A stretch of DNA of 15,794 nt, taken from contig JBBSDH010000087.1 in the NCBI GenBank assembly GCA_038249605.1, positions 1 through 15,794 of the forward strand, written 5' to 3'. The notes below the pieces were generated by a model that was not told the DNA's origin, made no database searches, and saw only the letters and a program-made list of their open reading frames with translations. This DNA is from M3007 sp038249605. Lineage in GTDB: Bacteria; Bacteroidota; Bacteroidia; Chitinophagales; Saprospiraceae. Both the position numbers and the translations under genes were made by a program. Every line of letters starts with the position of its first letter. Within the stretch, counting starts at the first letter, position 1. This document shows, in pieces, positions 6,379-14,854 of this stretch.

Positions 6379-7476
6379 TTATTCTTCGGGGATGATGTCC
6401 TCCACAACTTCGTCTTCACCAGTTTCGCTGATCAGGGTTTTTTGTTTGCGCCTTTCCAGCGAGTTGGCGTGCATGTCTAGGTATTCGTTGCGGTTGCGCA
6501 CAATGTCGGCCGCAAGGTACAAGGCTTTGATGAAGGAAGTCTCTTCTGCCTCACCTTTGCCTGCGATGTCGTAGGCCGTTCCATGGTCGGGCGAAGTGCG
6601 CACGGCCGCAAGTCCGGCGGTATAATTCACGCCTTCGCCAAAAGAAAGGGATTTGAATCCCACCAGCCCTTGGTCGTGGTACATGGCAAGCACAGCGTCG
6701 AATTTGTGGTATTGTCCGGAGCCAAACATGCCGTCGGCGGGGAACGGACCAAAAGCCAAGATGCCTTTGGCTTTGGCGTCTTCGATGGCCGGGCGGACGA
6801 TTTTGTCGTCTTCGTCGCCGATGGCGCCTTCGTCGCCAGCATGTGGATTGAGGCCCAAAACGGCGATGGTCGGTTTGCCAATGTTGAAGTCGATGCGCAG
6901 GGTTTCGGCGAGGATAAGCAGTTTGCGCAGCACTTTTTCACGTGTCACAGCGGCGGCTACTTCGCGTAGGGGCAAGTGGTTGGTAACCACACCCACCCGG
7001 ATGTTGTCCGAAACCATAAGCATCAGTGATTCCTTAGCGCCGAATACGTCGGTGATGTATTCGGTGTGGCCCACAAAAGGGAAAGCGGCCATTTGCATGG
7101 CCTTTTTATGAATGGGAGCGGTTACCAGGGCGTCGATGGCGCCATTTTTCAAATCGGCAACAGCGCGTTCGAGGGCCTGGTAAGCGCATAGGCCACCCAC
7201 GTCGGTGGCTTTGCCCAGGGTGATGTTTACGTTGTCGGTCCAGCAGTTGATCACGTTGATGCGGCCGGGTTGGGCCTGGTCGGCAGTGTCGATGTTGTGG
7301 AACTGGATGTTTTCCTGGGTAATGATGTTTTTGTGGTAAGCCACCACTTTGGTGCTGCCGTAAATAATGAGGTTGAAATTGGCGCCGGCTTTGTTGATGG
7401 CCAGACCTTTAAGGATTACTTCGAGGCCGATGCCGTTGATATCGCCGCAGCTGATGCCTATCGTTGTGTTGCTCAT
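6379..7476 (-). CDS. pdxA: 4-hydroxythreonine-4-phosphate dehydrogenase PdxA
   Basis: PdxA oxidises 4-phosphohydroxy-L-threonine with NAD+ in the DXP-dependent pyridoxal 5'-phosphate pathway; the product goes to PdxJ. This 365-residue protein has GDINGIGLEV (11-20), TAPIHKKA (119-126), the substrate-binding GHTEY (136-140), and the three metal-binding histidines in TNHLPL (His167), NPHAGDEG (His212) and YHDQG (His267), which correspond to E. coli 166, 211 and 266. RTSPDHGTAYDIAGKG (293-308) completes the active site. The protein is longer than E. coli PdxA (about 330 residues) because of a charged tail ending in EDEVVEDIIPEE. No pdxJ is in the window. It lies between the aminopeptidase and glucokinase genes, with 51-base gaps on both sides. 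Confidence 0.96.
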   Translation of the reverse strand: MSNTTIGISCGDINGIGLEVILKGLAINKAGANFNLIIYGSTKVVAYHKNIITQENIQFHNIDTADQAQPGRINVINCWTDNVNITLGKATDVGGLCAYQALERAVADLKNGAIDALVTAPIHKKAMQMAAFPFVGHTEYITDVFGAKESLMLMVSDNIRVGVVTNHLPLREVAAAVTREKVLRKLLILAETLRIDFNIGKPTIAVLGLNPHAGDEGAIGDEDDKIVRPAIEDAKAKGILAFGPFPADGMFGSGQYHKFDAVLAMYHDQGLVGFKSLSFGEGVNYTAGLAAVRTSPDHGTAYDIAGKGEAEETSFIKALYLAADIVRNRNEYLDMHANSLERRKQKTLISETGEDEVVEDIIPEE

Positions 7477-7527
7477 GAAGGTGGATTGGGCGTTGAAAAG
7501 GGGTCGTGTGAATGCCTGGGGCGGCAG

Positions 7528-8973
7528 TTAGTTTTTGGCGTATTTTTTCAAAAAATCGTACAAAAGCCGCACACCGACACCCGTACCATCTTTGGTCCGA
7601 TAGCCGTTGGCAGTGCGAAGATAAGCAGGTCCGGCTATGTCAAGGTGCAACCAGGGGTAATCGGTGAAATGTTCGAGGAATTTTCCTGCGGTGATCATTC
7701 CGGCGTTGCCCGAACCTACGTTGCGCAGGTCGGCAATATTACTTTTCAGCTCTTCGCCAAACTCTTTCCACAAGGGCAATTCCACCATTCGCTCGTAGGT
7801 GTTCCAACCGCTTTCTTCCAATTGTTTTTTTACCTCATCTCCGGCGGTTCCCATCACACAAATAACATGGTTGCCCAATGCACGCACAGCCGCCCCGGTG
7901 AGTGTGGCCAGGTCGAGCACAAGCTCGGGCTGGTATTGTTTGGCATAATGCAAGGCATCGGCCAACAACAAACGTCCCTCCGCGTCGGTATTCAATACCT
8001 CCACGGTTGTGCCCGAATACATGCGTATCACATCGCCCGGAACAATGGCGTTTTCGCTGATGAGGTTGTCGCAAACTGGGATCAAACCGATGATGTGCAC
8101 CGGCAATCGGTTGCGGGCAGCGGCCATACATACCGCTAATACGGTGGCGCCGCCAGCCATGTCGCATTTCATGTAGTCCATGCCTTCCGAAGGTTTGATG
8201 CTCAACCCTCCGGTGTCGTACACCACACCTTTGCCCACCAACACCAGCGGTTTGGCATTGCGCGCATCGCTTGGTTTCCATTCCATGATGCAAAACTTCG
8301 GCGGCGCAGCACTGGCGCGGCTGACAGCCAAAAGACCACCCATGTTCAAACTTTCGATCTTGTCCTTCTCGAGCACCTCGGCCGTAAAACCGTATCGGAA
8401 AGCCGTGTCACGTACCGCTTCGGCAAGGTGGTGCGCCTTGAAGTGTGAATGGGGCTCATTCACCATGTCGCGTGCAAAAAAAACAGCTTCCAGCAGGATT
8501 TGCAGTTCCAAAACATCTGCAGAAGACGCCGCAGAAGCATCGAAATGAATGGTGCGCAATGCTTTTTCCTTTTTTTCCGGATTGGTATAGTATTTCAAAA
8601 ACTGGTAACTGCCCAACGCCATTCCCTCGGCATATGCCAGGGATCGGTTGTCTTCACAGGTGTTGTACAGGGTGAAACCATCAATTTTGTGGTGGCGCAA
8701 CTCACGCAACATTTCGTTGCCGGCCAATCGGGCTTCCTCAAGGGCAAGTTGTGGGTTTGACTGTACTTTTAAAACATGCACCGTCAACATTTTACCTTCA
8801 GGGCGAATGAAAAAGAAACGGTGCGCATCGCGGGCTACAGCCTGTTCAACGTATGCCATTTCAGCATCTGTCAGCCACGGCGAAAGGCGGGTAAGTCCGG
8901 CCTTTTCCGACAAGATGAGCTGGTGATCTTTTGTTGGGCCGCCTGGGGCGACAGCCAATTGGACTCGTTTCAC
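7528..8973 (-). CDS. pepA: Leucyl aminopeptidase, M17 family
   Basis: This is a 481-residue cytosolic M17 metallopeptidase that removes N-terminal residues from peptides using two metal ions and normally forms hexamers. The C-terminal catalytic domain carries LVGKGVVYDTGGLSIKP (245-261, with metal or catalytic Lys248, Asp253 and Lys260), KCDMAGG (269-275, Asp271) and the family signature NTDAEGRL (328-335, Asp330, Glu332, Arg334). All expected catalytic residues are present. The N-terminal domain (about 1-155) is divergent, as is usual. It is the first gene of the run with pdxA and ppgK. A TAATTTTG element at 9054-9061 may be the promoter, giving a leader of about 75 bases shared with the divergent polA region. 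The symbol follows E. coli usage. Confidence 0.95.
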   Translation of the reverse strand: MKRVQLAVAPGGPTKDHQLILSEKAGLTRLSPWLTDAEMAYVEQAVARDAHRFFFIRPEGKMLTVHVLKVQSNPQLALEEARLAGNEMLRELRHHKIDGFTLYNTCEDNRSLAYAEGMALGSYQFLKYYTNPEKKEKALRTIHFDASAASSADVLELQILLEAVFFARDMVNEPHSHFKAHHLAEAVRDTAFRYGFTAEVLEKDKIESLNMGGLLAVSRASAAPPKFCIMEWKPSDARNAKPLVLVGKGVVYDTGGLSIKPSEGMDYMKCDMAGGATVLAVCMAAARNRLPVHIIGLIPVCDNLISENAIVPGDVIRMYSGTTVEVLNTDAEGRLLLADALHYAKQYQPELVLDLATLTGAAVRALGNHVICVMGTAGDEVKKQLEESGWNTYERMVELPLWKEFGEELKSNIADLRNVGSGNAGMITAGKFLEHFTDYPWLHLDIAGPAYLRTANGYRTKDGTGVGVRLLYDFLKKYAKN

Positions 8974-9053
8974 GAAAAATCTGTTATGGATAAACCCTTC
9001 AGCTCAACATGTTGATTTTCAGGAAAATAAAGGTTCTGCTTTTAGAAAGACCG

Positions 9054-9061
9054 CAAAATTA
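9054..9061 (-). promoter_or_regulatory. -7 promoter element upstream of pepA
   Basis: The minus strand reads TAATTTTG, an exact TAnnTTTG match, followed by C. The nearest TTTG upstream is only 12 bases away, so the -33 element is uncertain. It lies in the 203-base divergent region between pepA and polA. Confidence 0.45.
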
Positions 9062-9176
9062 CATTTTTTATGGCAAAAAGTCAGGGAAAACATGCTTTCT
9101 GACGGTTGACGCCCACTTTCCCCTTTGCGAAATTCTCCTACCTTGTAGCCCCTTTGCAAACCTTGCTCTTGCTGCC

Positions 9177-12029
9177 ATGCCAAAAAAACTGTTCCTCCTC
9201 GACGGCCACGCGCTCATTTACCGAGCCCACTACGCTTTCATCACCCGTCCGCTCCTCAATTCCAAAGGCTGGAACGTATCAGCCGTTCATGGTTTTATGC
9301 GCACGTTGTGGGACATGATGCAAAAGGAAAAACCTACCCACCTCGCCGTGGTGTTCGATCCGAAAGGTGGAACGTTCCGACACGAAAAATTCGACGCCTA
9401 CAAAGCCAACCGTGAAGCGCAACCCGAAGACATCACTTTCGCCATCCCTTATGTACACCGCATCGTGGAGGCCATGAACATCCCCGTGCTCGTCGTCAAA
9501 AACTACGAAGCTGACGACGTGATCGGTACGCTCGCCAAACAAGCCGAAAAAGAAGGATACGATGTGTACATGGTGACGCCCGACAAAGACTTTGGACAAC
9601 TCGTGGACGAACACATTTTCGTGTACAAACCCGGCAAACAAGGCGGCGACGTGGAAATTTTGGGTGTAAAAGAAGTGTGTGAAAAATGGGGCATCCAACG
9701 TGTCGATCAGGTGATCGATATGCTCGCACTCATGGGCGACGCCGTGGACAACATCCCGGGGCTGCCCGGAATAGGTGAAAAAACCGCCGCCAAATTGCTC
9801 GCCGAGTTCGACAACGTGGAAAACCTGCTGGCCAACGCCGACAAACTTAAGGGCAAACAACAGGAAATCGTGCAAAACCACGCCGACAAAGCCGTTTTGT
9901 CGAAATGGCTCGCCCGCATCGACATCAACGTGCCGGAAGTGCAATTTGAAGACAAGTTTTTCGAGATCGAACCGTTCAACCGCGAGGCGCTCATCGAAAT
10001 TTTTAAAGAACTCGAGTTCCGTACTTTTGCCGATACCATCCTGCGCCACCCGCTTTCCAACGGCGGCAAAAAAGACGACTCCCGGGATGCAGCAGCGCCC
10101 AAAGCCAAAGCCAAAACTACCGGCGGCGATGGCAGCGTGCAAGGCTCACTTTTCGGCGATGAATTCGCACCCGGCGAAGCCGCCGCGCCCGCCATGCGCC
10201 TGGCTACCAAAAACATTCAGAACACCCCACATACCTATCATCTCGCCGAAACATACGAAGCCCACCTCGCCTTGCTCGAGCTTTTACAAAGCCGTCCCAG
10301 CGTGTGTTACGACTCCGAAACCACTTCCCTCAACGCCACCCGCGCCGAACTGGTGGGCTTTTCATTTGCCTACAAACCACACGAAGCGTGGTATGTTCCG
10401 GTACCCGCCGACCGCAAACAAGCACAGGCGCTTGTAGATTTTTTCAAACCTTTTTTTGAAAATGAAAAGATTGAAAAAGTAGGACAAAACCTGAAGTACG
10501 ACATCATCGTGCTCAAAAACTACGGCGTGAACCTGAACGGTCCGCTGTTCGACACCATGCTGGCCCACTACCTGCTGGAGCCCGAGCACAGGCATGGCAT
10601 GAATTACCTGGCGGAAGCATTTCTCGATTATACGCCGGTTAAAATTGAAGAACTCATTGGAAAAAAAGGCGTCGCACAAGGTACCATGCGCGATGTGCCC
10701 GTTGCACAGGTGGTAGAATACGCAGGCGAAGACGCCGACATTACTTTGCAATTGCGTCATGTTTTGGAACCCAAATTGGAAAGCGGCGGCGAAAGTCTGG
10801 TGCGCCTGTTTCACAAAGTGGAAAATCCGCTCGTACAGGTTCTGGCCGACATCGAACATGCAGGCGTGCGCATCGATCCCGATTTTTTGAAAGCGTATTC
10901 CAAAGAACTTTCCGTTGACATCGACAAGCTGGAAGCTAAAATTCTGGAAGCAGCAGGTTTGAAATTCAACGTGGGCAGTCCAAAACAAGTTGGCGAAGTA
11001 CTTTTTGAAAAACTGCGCCTGCCTTATCCGGGCAAAAAAATGAAAAGTGGACAGTACAGCACCGACGAAGAAGTGCTGAGTGTATTGGCCGTGAACTTCC
11101 CCATTTGCGCCGACATCCTGCAACACCGTACGCTCATGAAACTGCGCGGAACGTACGTAGATGCCCTTCCGGCCCTGGTGAATCCCGCCACAGGGCGCGT
11201 GCACTCCTCGTTCAACCAGGCTTTGGCCGCTACGGGTCGCCTGAGCAGCAACAACCCCAACCTTCAAAACATTCCCATCAAAACGGCCGAAGGTCGCAAA
11301 GTGCGTGAGGCGTTTGTGCCGCGCGACAAAGACCATCTGTTGCTTTCTGCCGACTACTCCCAAATTGAACTGCGCCTCATCGCTGAAATCAGCAACGAAA
11401 CGGCCATGCTGGAAGCTTTTCAAAAAAATCAGGACATCCACCAAGCCACCGCCGCCCGCGTGTATGGCGTGCCGCTCGAAGAAGTGACATCCGAACAAAG
11501 GCGTGCCGCCAAAACCGTAAATTTCAGCATCATTTACGGCGCCGGCGCCACCAACCTCAGCAACCAGCTCGGCATCAAACGTGCCGAAGCCAAGGAACTG
11601 ATTGAGAATTACTTCAAACAGTACAGCGGCCTGAAACACTGGATGGAAAACATCGTGGAGTTTGCCCGCAAACACGGCTACGTGGAAACCCTGCTCGGCA
11701 GGCGCCGACACCTGCGCGACATCGATTCGCGCAACGGCATGTCGCGCAGCATGGCCGAACGTATGGCCATCAACACACCCATCCAAGGCACCGCGGCCGA
11801 CCTCATCAAGGTGGCCATGGTGAACATCCACCGGGCCATGGAAAAAGGCGGTTACAAGTCAAAAATGATCCTGCAGGTGCACGACGAACTCGTGTTCGAC
11901 GTGCTGAAAAGTGAAATGGAAGACCTCAAATTGCTCATTGGTGAACACATGCGCAACGCGATCCCGGGTCTTAAAGTGCCGATTTTGGTGGAAATGGGGG
12001 AGGGCGAGAACTGGCTGGAGGCGCATTGA
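9177..12029 (+). CDS. polA: DNA polymerase I
   Basis: This 950-residue polymerase I acts in Okazaki-fragment processing and repair. The 5'-3' nuclease domain (1 to about 290) has FLLDGHALIYRAHYAF, EADDVIGTLA, TPDKDFGQLV and the H3TH GLPGIGEKTAAKLL. The 3'-5' proofreading domain (about 350-535) keeps all acidic motifs: YDSET (Asp379, Glu381), NLKYD (438-442, Asp442) and YAGED (Asp519). The polymerase domain has motif A DYSQIELR (Asp726), motif B with Arg775, Lys779, Phe783 and Tyr787, and motif C VHDE (901-904). A flexible Ala/Lys-rich linker (about 292-345) joins the first two domains. The frame extends upstream to 9009, but the start at 9177 begins exactly at the conserved nuclease N-terminus. 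A TACCTTGT sequence at 9139-9146 may be a degenerate -7 element. Confidence 0.97.
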   Translation: MPKKLFLLDGHALIYRAHYAFITRPLLNSKGWNVSAVHGFMRTLWDMMQKEKPTHLAVVFDPKGGTFRHEKFDAYKANREAQPEDITFAIPYVHRIVEAMNIPVLVVKNYEADDVIGTLAKQAEKEGYDVYMVTPDKDFGQLVDEHIFVYKPGKQGGDVEILGVKEVCEKWGIQRVDQVIDMLALMGDAVDNIPGLPGIGEKTAAKLLAEFDNVENLLANADKLKGKQQEIVQNHADKAVLSKWLARIDINVPEVQFEDKFFEIEPFNREALIEIFKELEFRTFADTILRHPLSNGGKKDDSRDAAAPKAKAKTTGGDGSVQGSLFGDEFAPGEAAAPAMRLATKNIQNTPHTYHLAETYEAHLALLELLQSRPSVCYDSETTSLNATRAELVGFSFAYKPHEAWYVPVPADRKQAQALVDFFKPFFENEKIEKVGQNLKYDIIVLKNYGVNLNGPLFDTMLAHYLLEPEHRHGMNYLAEAFLDYTPVKIEELIGKKGVAQGTMRDVPVAQVVEYAGEDADITLQLRHVLEPKLESGGESLVRLFHKVENPLVQVLADIEHAGVRIDPDFLKAYSKELSVDIDKLEAKILEAAGLKFNVGSPKQVGEVLFEKLRLPYPGKKMKSGQYSTDEEVLSVLAVNFPICADILQHRTLMKLRGTYVDALPALVNPATGRVHSSFNQALAATGRLSSNNPNLQNIPIKTAEGRKVREAFVPRDKDHLLLSADYSQIELRLIAEISNETAMLEAFQKNQDIHQATAARVYGVPLEEVTSEQRRAAKTVNFSIIYGAGATNLSNQLGIKRAEAKELIENYFKQYSGLKHWMENIVEFARKHGYVETLLGRRRHLRDIDSRNGMSRSMAERMAINTPIQGTAADLIKVAMVNIHRAMEKGGYKSKMILQVHDELVFDVLKSEMEDLKLLIGEHMRNAIPGLKVPILVEMGEGENWLEAH

Positions 12030-12036
12030 GTTGATT

Positions 12037-12192
12037 TTATGGAATTACAGTTGATACTCTTCGTCTCCAACAATTAGGTAGTCTGTAAAATGTTTTGGTG
12101 ATCTTTCCATTCTCAACTTTGGCCATTCCAATAGAACAGGTACTTGAACGGAAATTGTTAGCAGTCTCGAAATCAATTGCAACAAAGTTCAT
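12037..12192 (-). pseudogene. Remnant of a DnaQ-like 3'-5' exonuclease
   Basis: The minus strand from ATG 12192 encodes MNFVAIDFETANNFRSSTCS and then IGMAKVENGKITKTFY. This is the N-terminus of DEDDh exonucleases (DNA polymerase III epsilon-like), including the DxE motif in IDFET. After about 37 residues the similarity stops. A different frame then reads TDYLIVGDEEYQL before a stop at 12047-12045, which resembles the KTDYLVVGD strand of BRCT domains that follow the exonuclease domain in many such proteins. The gene therefore appears to have lost most of its interior plus a frame, leaving the two ends. It is convergent with polA. Exonuclease N-terminus: fairly confident. BRCT scrap: tentative. 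Confidence 0.6.
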
Positions 12193-12409
12193 GATGGCTA
12201 CAAAAACCTCGCAAAACCAAACCCGCCTTACCCCTAATAAGTCTGAGCCCAATAACATTATTCGCTCCACCAAACGGCTCAACTTATGCGAAATCTATGT
12301 GCAATCCTCTTCCTTTAGGCGGCGCACGGCAAGGCGTGAAAAAAATGATTAAACAATCTTCGCACTTTTTTCTCCAAACAAAAATCAACATTTTTCAAAC
12401 AACTGCCTT

Positions 12410-12437
12410 CAAACTCCGAACTCCGAACTCCAAACTC
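12410..12437 (+). repeat. Four tandem heptamers upstream of uvrD
   Basis: The sequence reads CAAACTC, CGAACTC, CGAACTC, CAAACTC, four consecutive copies of CRAACTC. It ends three bases before the TACCTTTG promoter element, in the place where a -33 region would be. Its role is unknown. Confidence 0.6.
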
Positions 12438-12440
12438 TCT

Positions 12441-12448
12441 TACCTTTG
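12441..12448 (+). promoter_or_regulatory. -7 promoter element of uvrD
   Basis: TACCTTTG is an exact TAnnTTTG match followed by C, 28 bases before the chosen ATG at 12477. No TTG is visible at the expected -33 distance. It supports the downstream start for the helicase. Confidence 0.55.
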
Positions 12449-12476
12449 CATCAGCGCTCAACCGCGCCCTTTGCCG

Positions 12477-14762
12477 ATGCATTACCTCGACGAACTCAAT
12501 CCTGTACAACGCGAAGCTGTGACCCAAACCGATGGTCCTATTCTGGTGATCGCCGGTCCGGGTTCGGGCAAAACACGCGTGCTCACTTACCGCATAGCCC
12601 ACCTCATCGAGCAGGGCATTCCGCCGCACAACATCCTGACGCTGACCTTCACCAACAAGTCGGCCAAGGAGATGAAAGACCGCATCGAAAAAGTGGTGGG
12701 CGCCCGTGCACAACAGGTGTGGGCGGGTACGTTTCACTCCATTTTTGCCCGTATTTTGCGCGCCGAAGCATCAAAAATAGGTTTTCCCTCCAGTTTTTCC
12801 ATTTACGATACCGACGACACCACGAGCCTGCTGCGTTCCATCATCAAGGAAAAAAACCTCGACACCAACGCGTACAACGCTTCGGCCATACGTTCGCGCA
12901 TTTCACTGGCCAAAAGCAATTTGCTGTCGCCGGCTGCTTACCGTGAAAATGCGGATATGATGACGCAGGACCGGCAGCAGCGCCGTCCCTACTTGGTCGA
13001 CATTTACGAAACCTACATCAACCGCTGTCAGCGCGCTGGCGCCATGGATTTCGACGACCTGCTTTTTCAGCTTTACCGCCTGTTTCGTGAAAACCCCGAC
13101 AACATCGTTGAGAAATACCGCAAACGCTTCCGATACATCCACGTGGATGAGTTTCAGGACACGAATTTTCTTCAGTATGCCATCCTTCGCCGACTGCTGA
13201 AATACGACGGCAGCCCGGAAAATGTGTTCGTCGTTGGCGACGATGCCCAGAGCATTTACGCCTTCCGTGGCGCTACCATCGACAACATCCTCGATTTCGA
13301 GAAGGATTATCCCAATTTGCGGACGTTCAAACTCGAACAGAACTACCGCAGCACGCACCACATCGTGCAGGCAGCCAATGAAATCATCAGTTACAACCGG
13401 AAACAGCTTCAAAAAACGATTTGGACCGCCCGCGAGGACCGCAACAAGATCAAACTTCTGAAGTGTATTACCGACGACGAAGAAGGACGCCGCGTGGCAG
13501 ACAGCATCCTCGAGCAGAAACACCGCTACCACCTGCCCAACAGCGAAATTGCCATACTATACCGCACCAACGCGCAAAGCCGCAAGTTTGAAGAACACCT
13601 TCGTCGCCTCAACATGCCTTACCGCATCATCGGCGGCATGTCGTTTTACCAGCGGAAAGAGGTGAAAGATTTTGTGGGCTACCTGCGCATGGCTGTGAAC
13701 CCGCGCGACGAGGAAGCCCTGCGCCGTGTGATCAATTATCCGACGCGTGGCATCAGCGATGCCACCGTGGACAAACTTGTAATGCTTGCCTCGGGTAAAA
13801 ACATAAGCTTATGGGAAGCATTGCGCGACCCCACGCTCGACGTGAACCCAAAGGCCAGGCAATCGCTGCACAACTTTTACCTCCTGGTGAGCAGCTGGCA
13901 CCAACGCGCCGAAAAAGATTTGGCTTCGAAACTGGCCGACGACATTTTGCGGCAGTCGGGACTGTTGGTGTACCTCAAGGCAGACACCAGCCCGGAAGGC
14001 ATCAGCAGGCTCGAAAACGCCCAGGCCGTGCTCGACGCCATTTCTGAATTTACCGACAATCCGGAACCCGATCCCGACACCGGCGAACCGGGCGAACGCA
14101 CCTTGTCGCTTTACCTGCAAACCATTTCCCTGCTCACCGATACCGACGAAAAAAACGACGGGCAGGATCAGATCACCCTCATGAGTGTGCACGGTGCCAA
14201 AGGTCTTGAGTTCAAAAGTGTTTTTGTAACCGGGTTGGAAGAAACTTTGTTTCCTTCGTTCATGTCGTTTGAAGACCCGAATGGGCTCGATGAGGAGCGA
14301 CGTTTGTTTTACGTAGCTGTTACGCGGGCGAAGGAGTTTTTAACCTTGACATATGCCAAGCACCGCTACAAGTATGGACAAATTCGGGAAAACGAGCCTT
14401 CGCGTTTCCTGGAAGAAATTGATGTACAACACTTCGACATCGTGGGTGGCTACGGGGCCGGAAGGGCCTCAGGGAAAGACGTGCCGTCGTCGCCGAGGGC
14501 CAGCGTGAGCGGCTCGTTTGCAAGTCCACGCAACCGTCAGTCTGTCACAACGCAACCTTCCATTGATCCAGCCGGGTTCAAGCCATCAACCCCCGATGCC
14601 ATTGTGGCGGGTGCGACCGTTTTGCATTTGAAATTCGGTGAAGGCAAGGTGTTGAGCGTTGATGGTGCGAAAGACAACAAGGTGGCTGCCATCCAGTTTA
14701 AGGACGATGAGCTGCCGGAACGGAGGATCGTTTTGAAGTTTGCGAAGCTGCAGGTGATGTGA
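12477..14762 (+). CDS. uvrD: UvrD/PcrA-type superfamily 1 DNA helicase
   Basis: This 761-residue ATP-dependent 3'-5' helicase acts in excision repair, replication-conflict resolution and removal of RNA polymerase. SF1A motifs are complete: Walker A AGPGSGKT (26-33), Ia TFTNKSAKEM (57-66), II VDEFQDTN (223-230), III GDDAQSIYAFRGA (254-266), IV LEQNYRS (286-292), V TLMSVHGAKGLEF (567-579) and VI EERRLFYVAVTRAK (606-619). A disordered Ser/Pro-rich linker (about 655-708) leads to a C-terminal Tudor-like domain (711-759, VLHLKFGEGKVLSV) of the kind that contacts RNA polymerase in PcrA and UvrD. The frame runs upstream to 12297, but the extra 60 residues are low-complexity and contain the promoter element, and MHYLDELNPVQREAV is the conserved N-terminus. 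UvrD versus PcrA naming is arbitrary here. Confidence 0.96.
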   Translation: MHYLDELNPVQREAVTQTDGPILVIAGPGSGKTRVLTYRIAHLIEQGIPPHNILTLTFTNKSAKEMKDRIEKVVGARAQQVWAGTFHSIFARILRAEASKIGFPSSFSIYDTDDTTSLLRSIIKEKNLDTNAYNASAIRSRISLAKSNLLSPAAYRENADMMTQDRQQRRPYLVDIYETYINRCQRAGAMDFDDLLFQLYRLFRENPDNIVEKYRKRFRYIHVDEFQDTNFLQYAILRRLLKYDGSPENVFVVGDDAQSIYAFRGATIDNILDFEKDYPNLRTFKLEQNYRSTHHIVQAANEIISYNRKQLQKTIWTAREDRNKIKLLKCITDDEEGRRVADSILEQKHRYHLPNSEIAILYRTNAQSRKFEEHLRRLNMPYRIIGGMSFYQRKEVKDFVGYLRMAVNPRDEEALRRVINYPTRGISDATVDKLVMLASGKNISLWEALRDPTLDVNPKARQSLHNFYLLVSSWHQRAEKDLASKLADDILRQSGLLVYLKADTSPEGISRLENAQAVLDAISEFTDNPEPDPDTGEPGERTLSLYLQTISLLTDTDEKNDGQDQITLMSVHGAKGLEFKSVFVTGLEETLFPSFMSFEDPNGLDEERRLFYVAVTRAKEFLTLTYAKHRYKYGQIRENEPSRFLEEIDVQHFDIVGGYGAGRASGKDVPSSPRASVSGSFASPRNRQSVTTQPSIDPAGFKPSTPDAIVAGATVLHLKFGEGKVLSVDGAKDNKVAAIQFKDDELPERRIVLKFAKLQVM

Positions 14763-14854
14763 AAAAGTCCGAAAAATTAAGTTAAAGATGCGGGTCAGTT
14801 GGAGTGCTAATTCGCGGCGGAACCAGGTACTCACCACCTCACCCAATCTTCGCA

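Larger units (their letters stand above)
12030..12476. other. Intergenic region between polA and uvrD
   Basis: This stretch of about 450 bases holds an antisense exonuclease remnant (12037-12192), then about 215 bases with no recognisable feature, then four tandem heptamers (12410-12437) and a -7 promoter element for uvrD. I see no clear terminator for polA. Confidence 0.6.

Noticed and set aside
7270..8139. 289-codon open frame opposite pepA and pdxA
   Set aside because: It spans the ends of two well-supported genes on the other strand and has no domain-like features.
10362..11831. 489-codon open frame antisense to polA
   Set aside because: It lies entirely within the polymerase and proofreading domains of polA, whose motifs are intact. 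The translation has no recognisable domain; it is a by-product of polA codon use.
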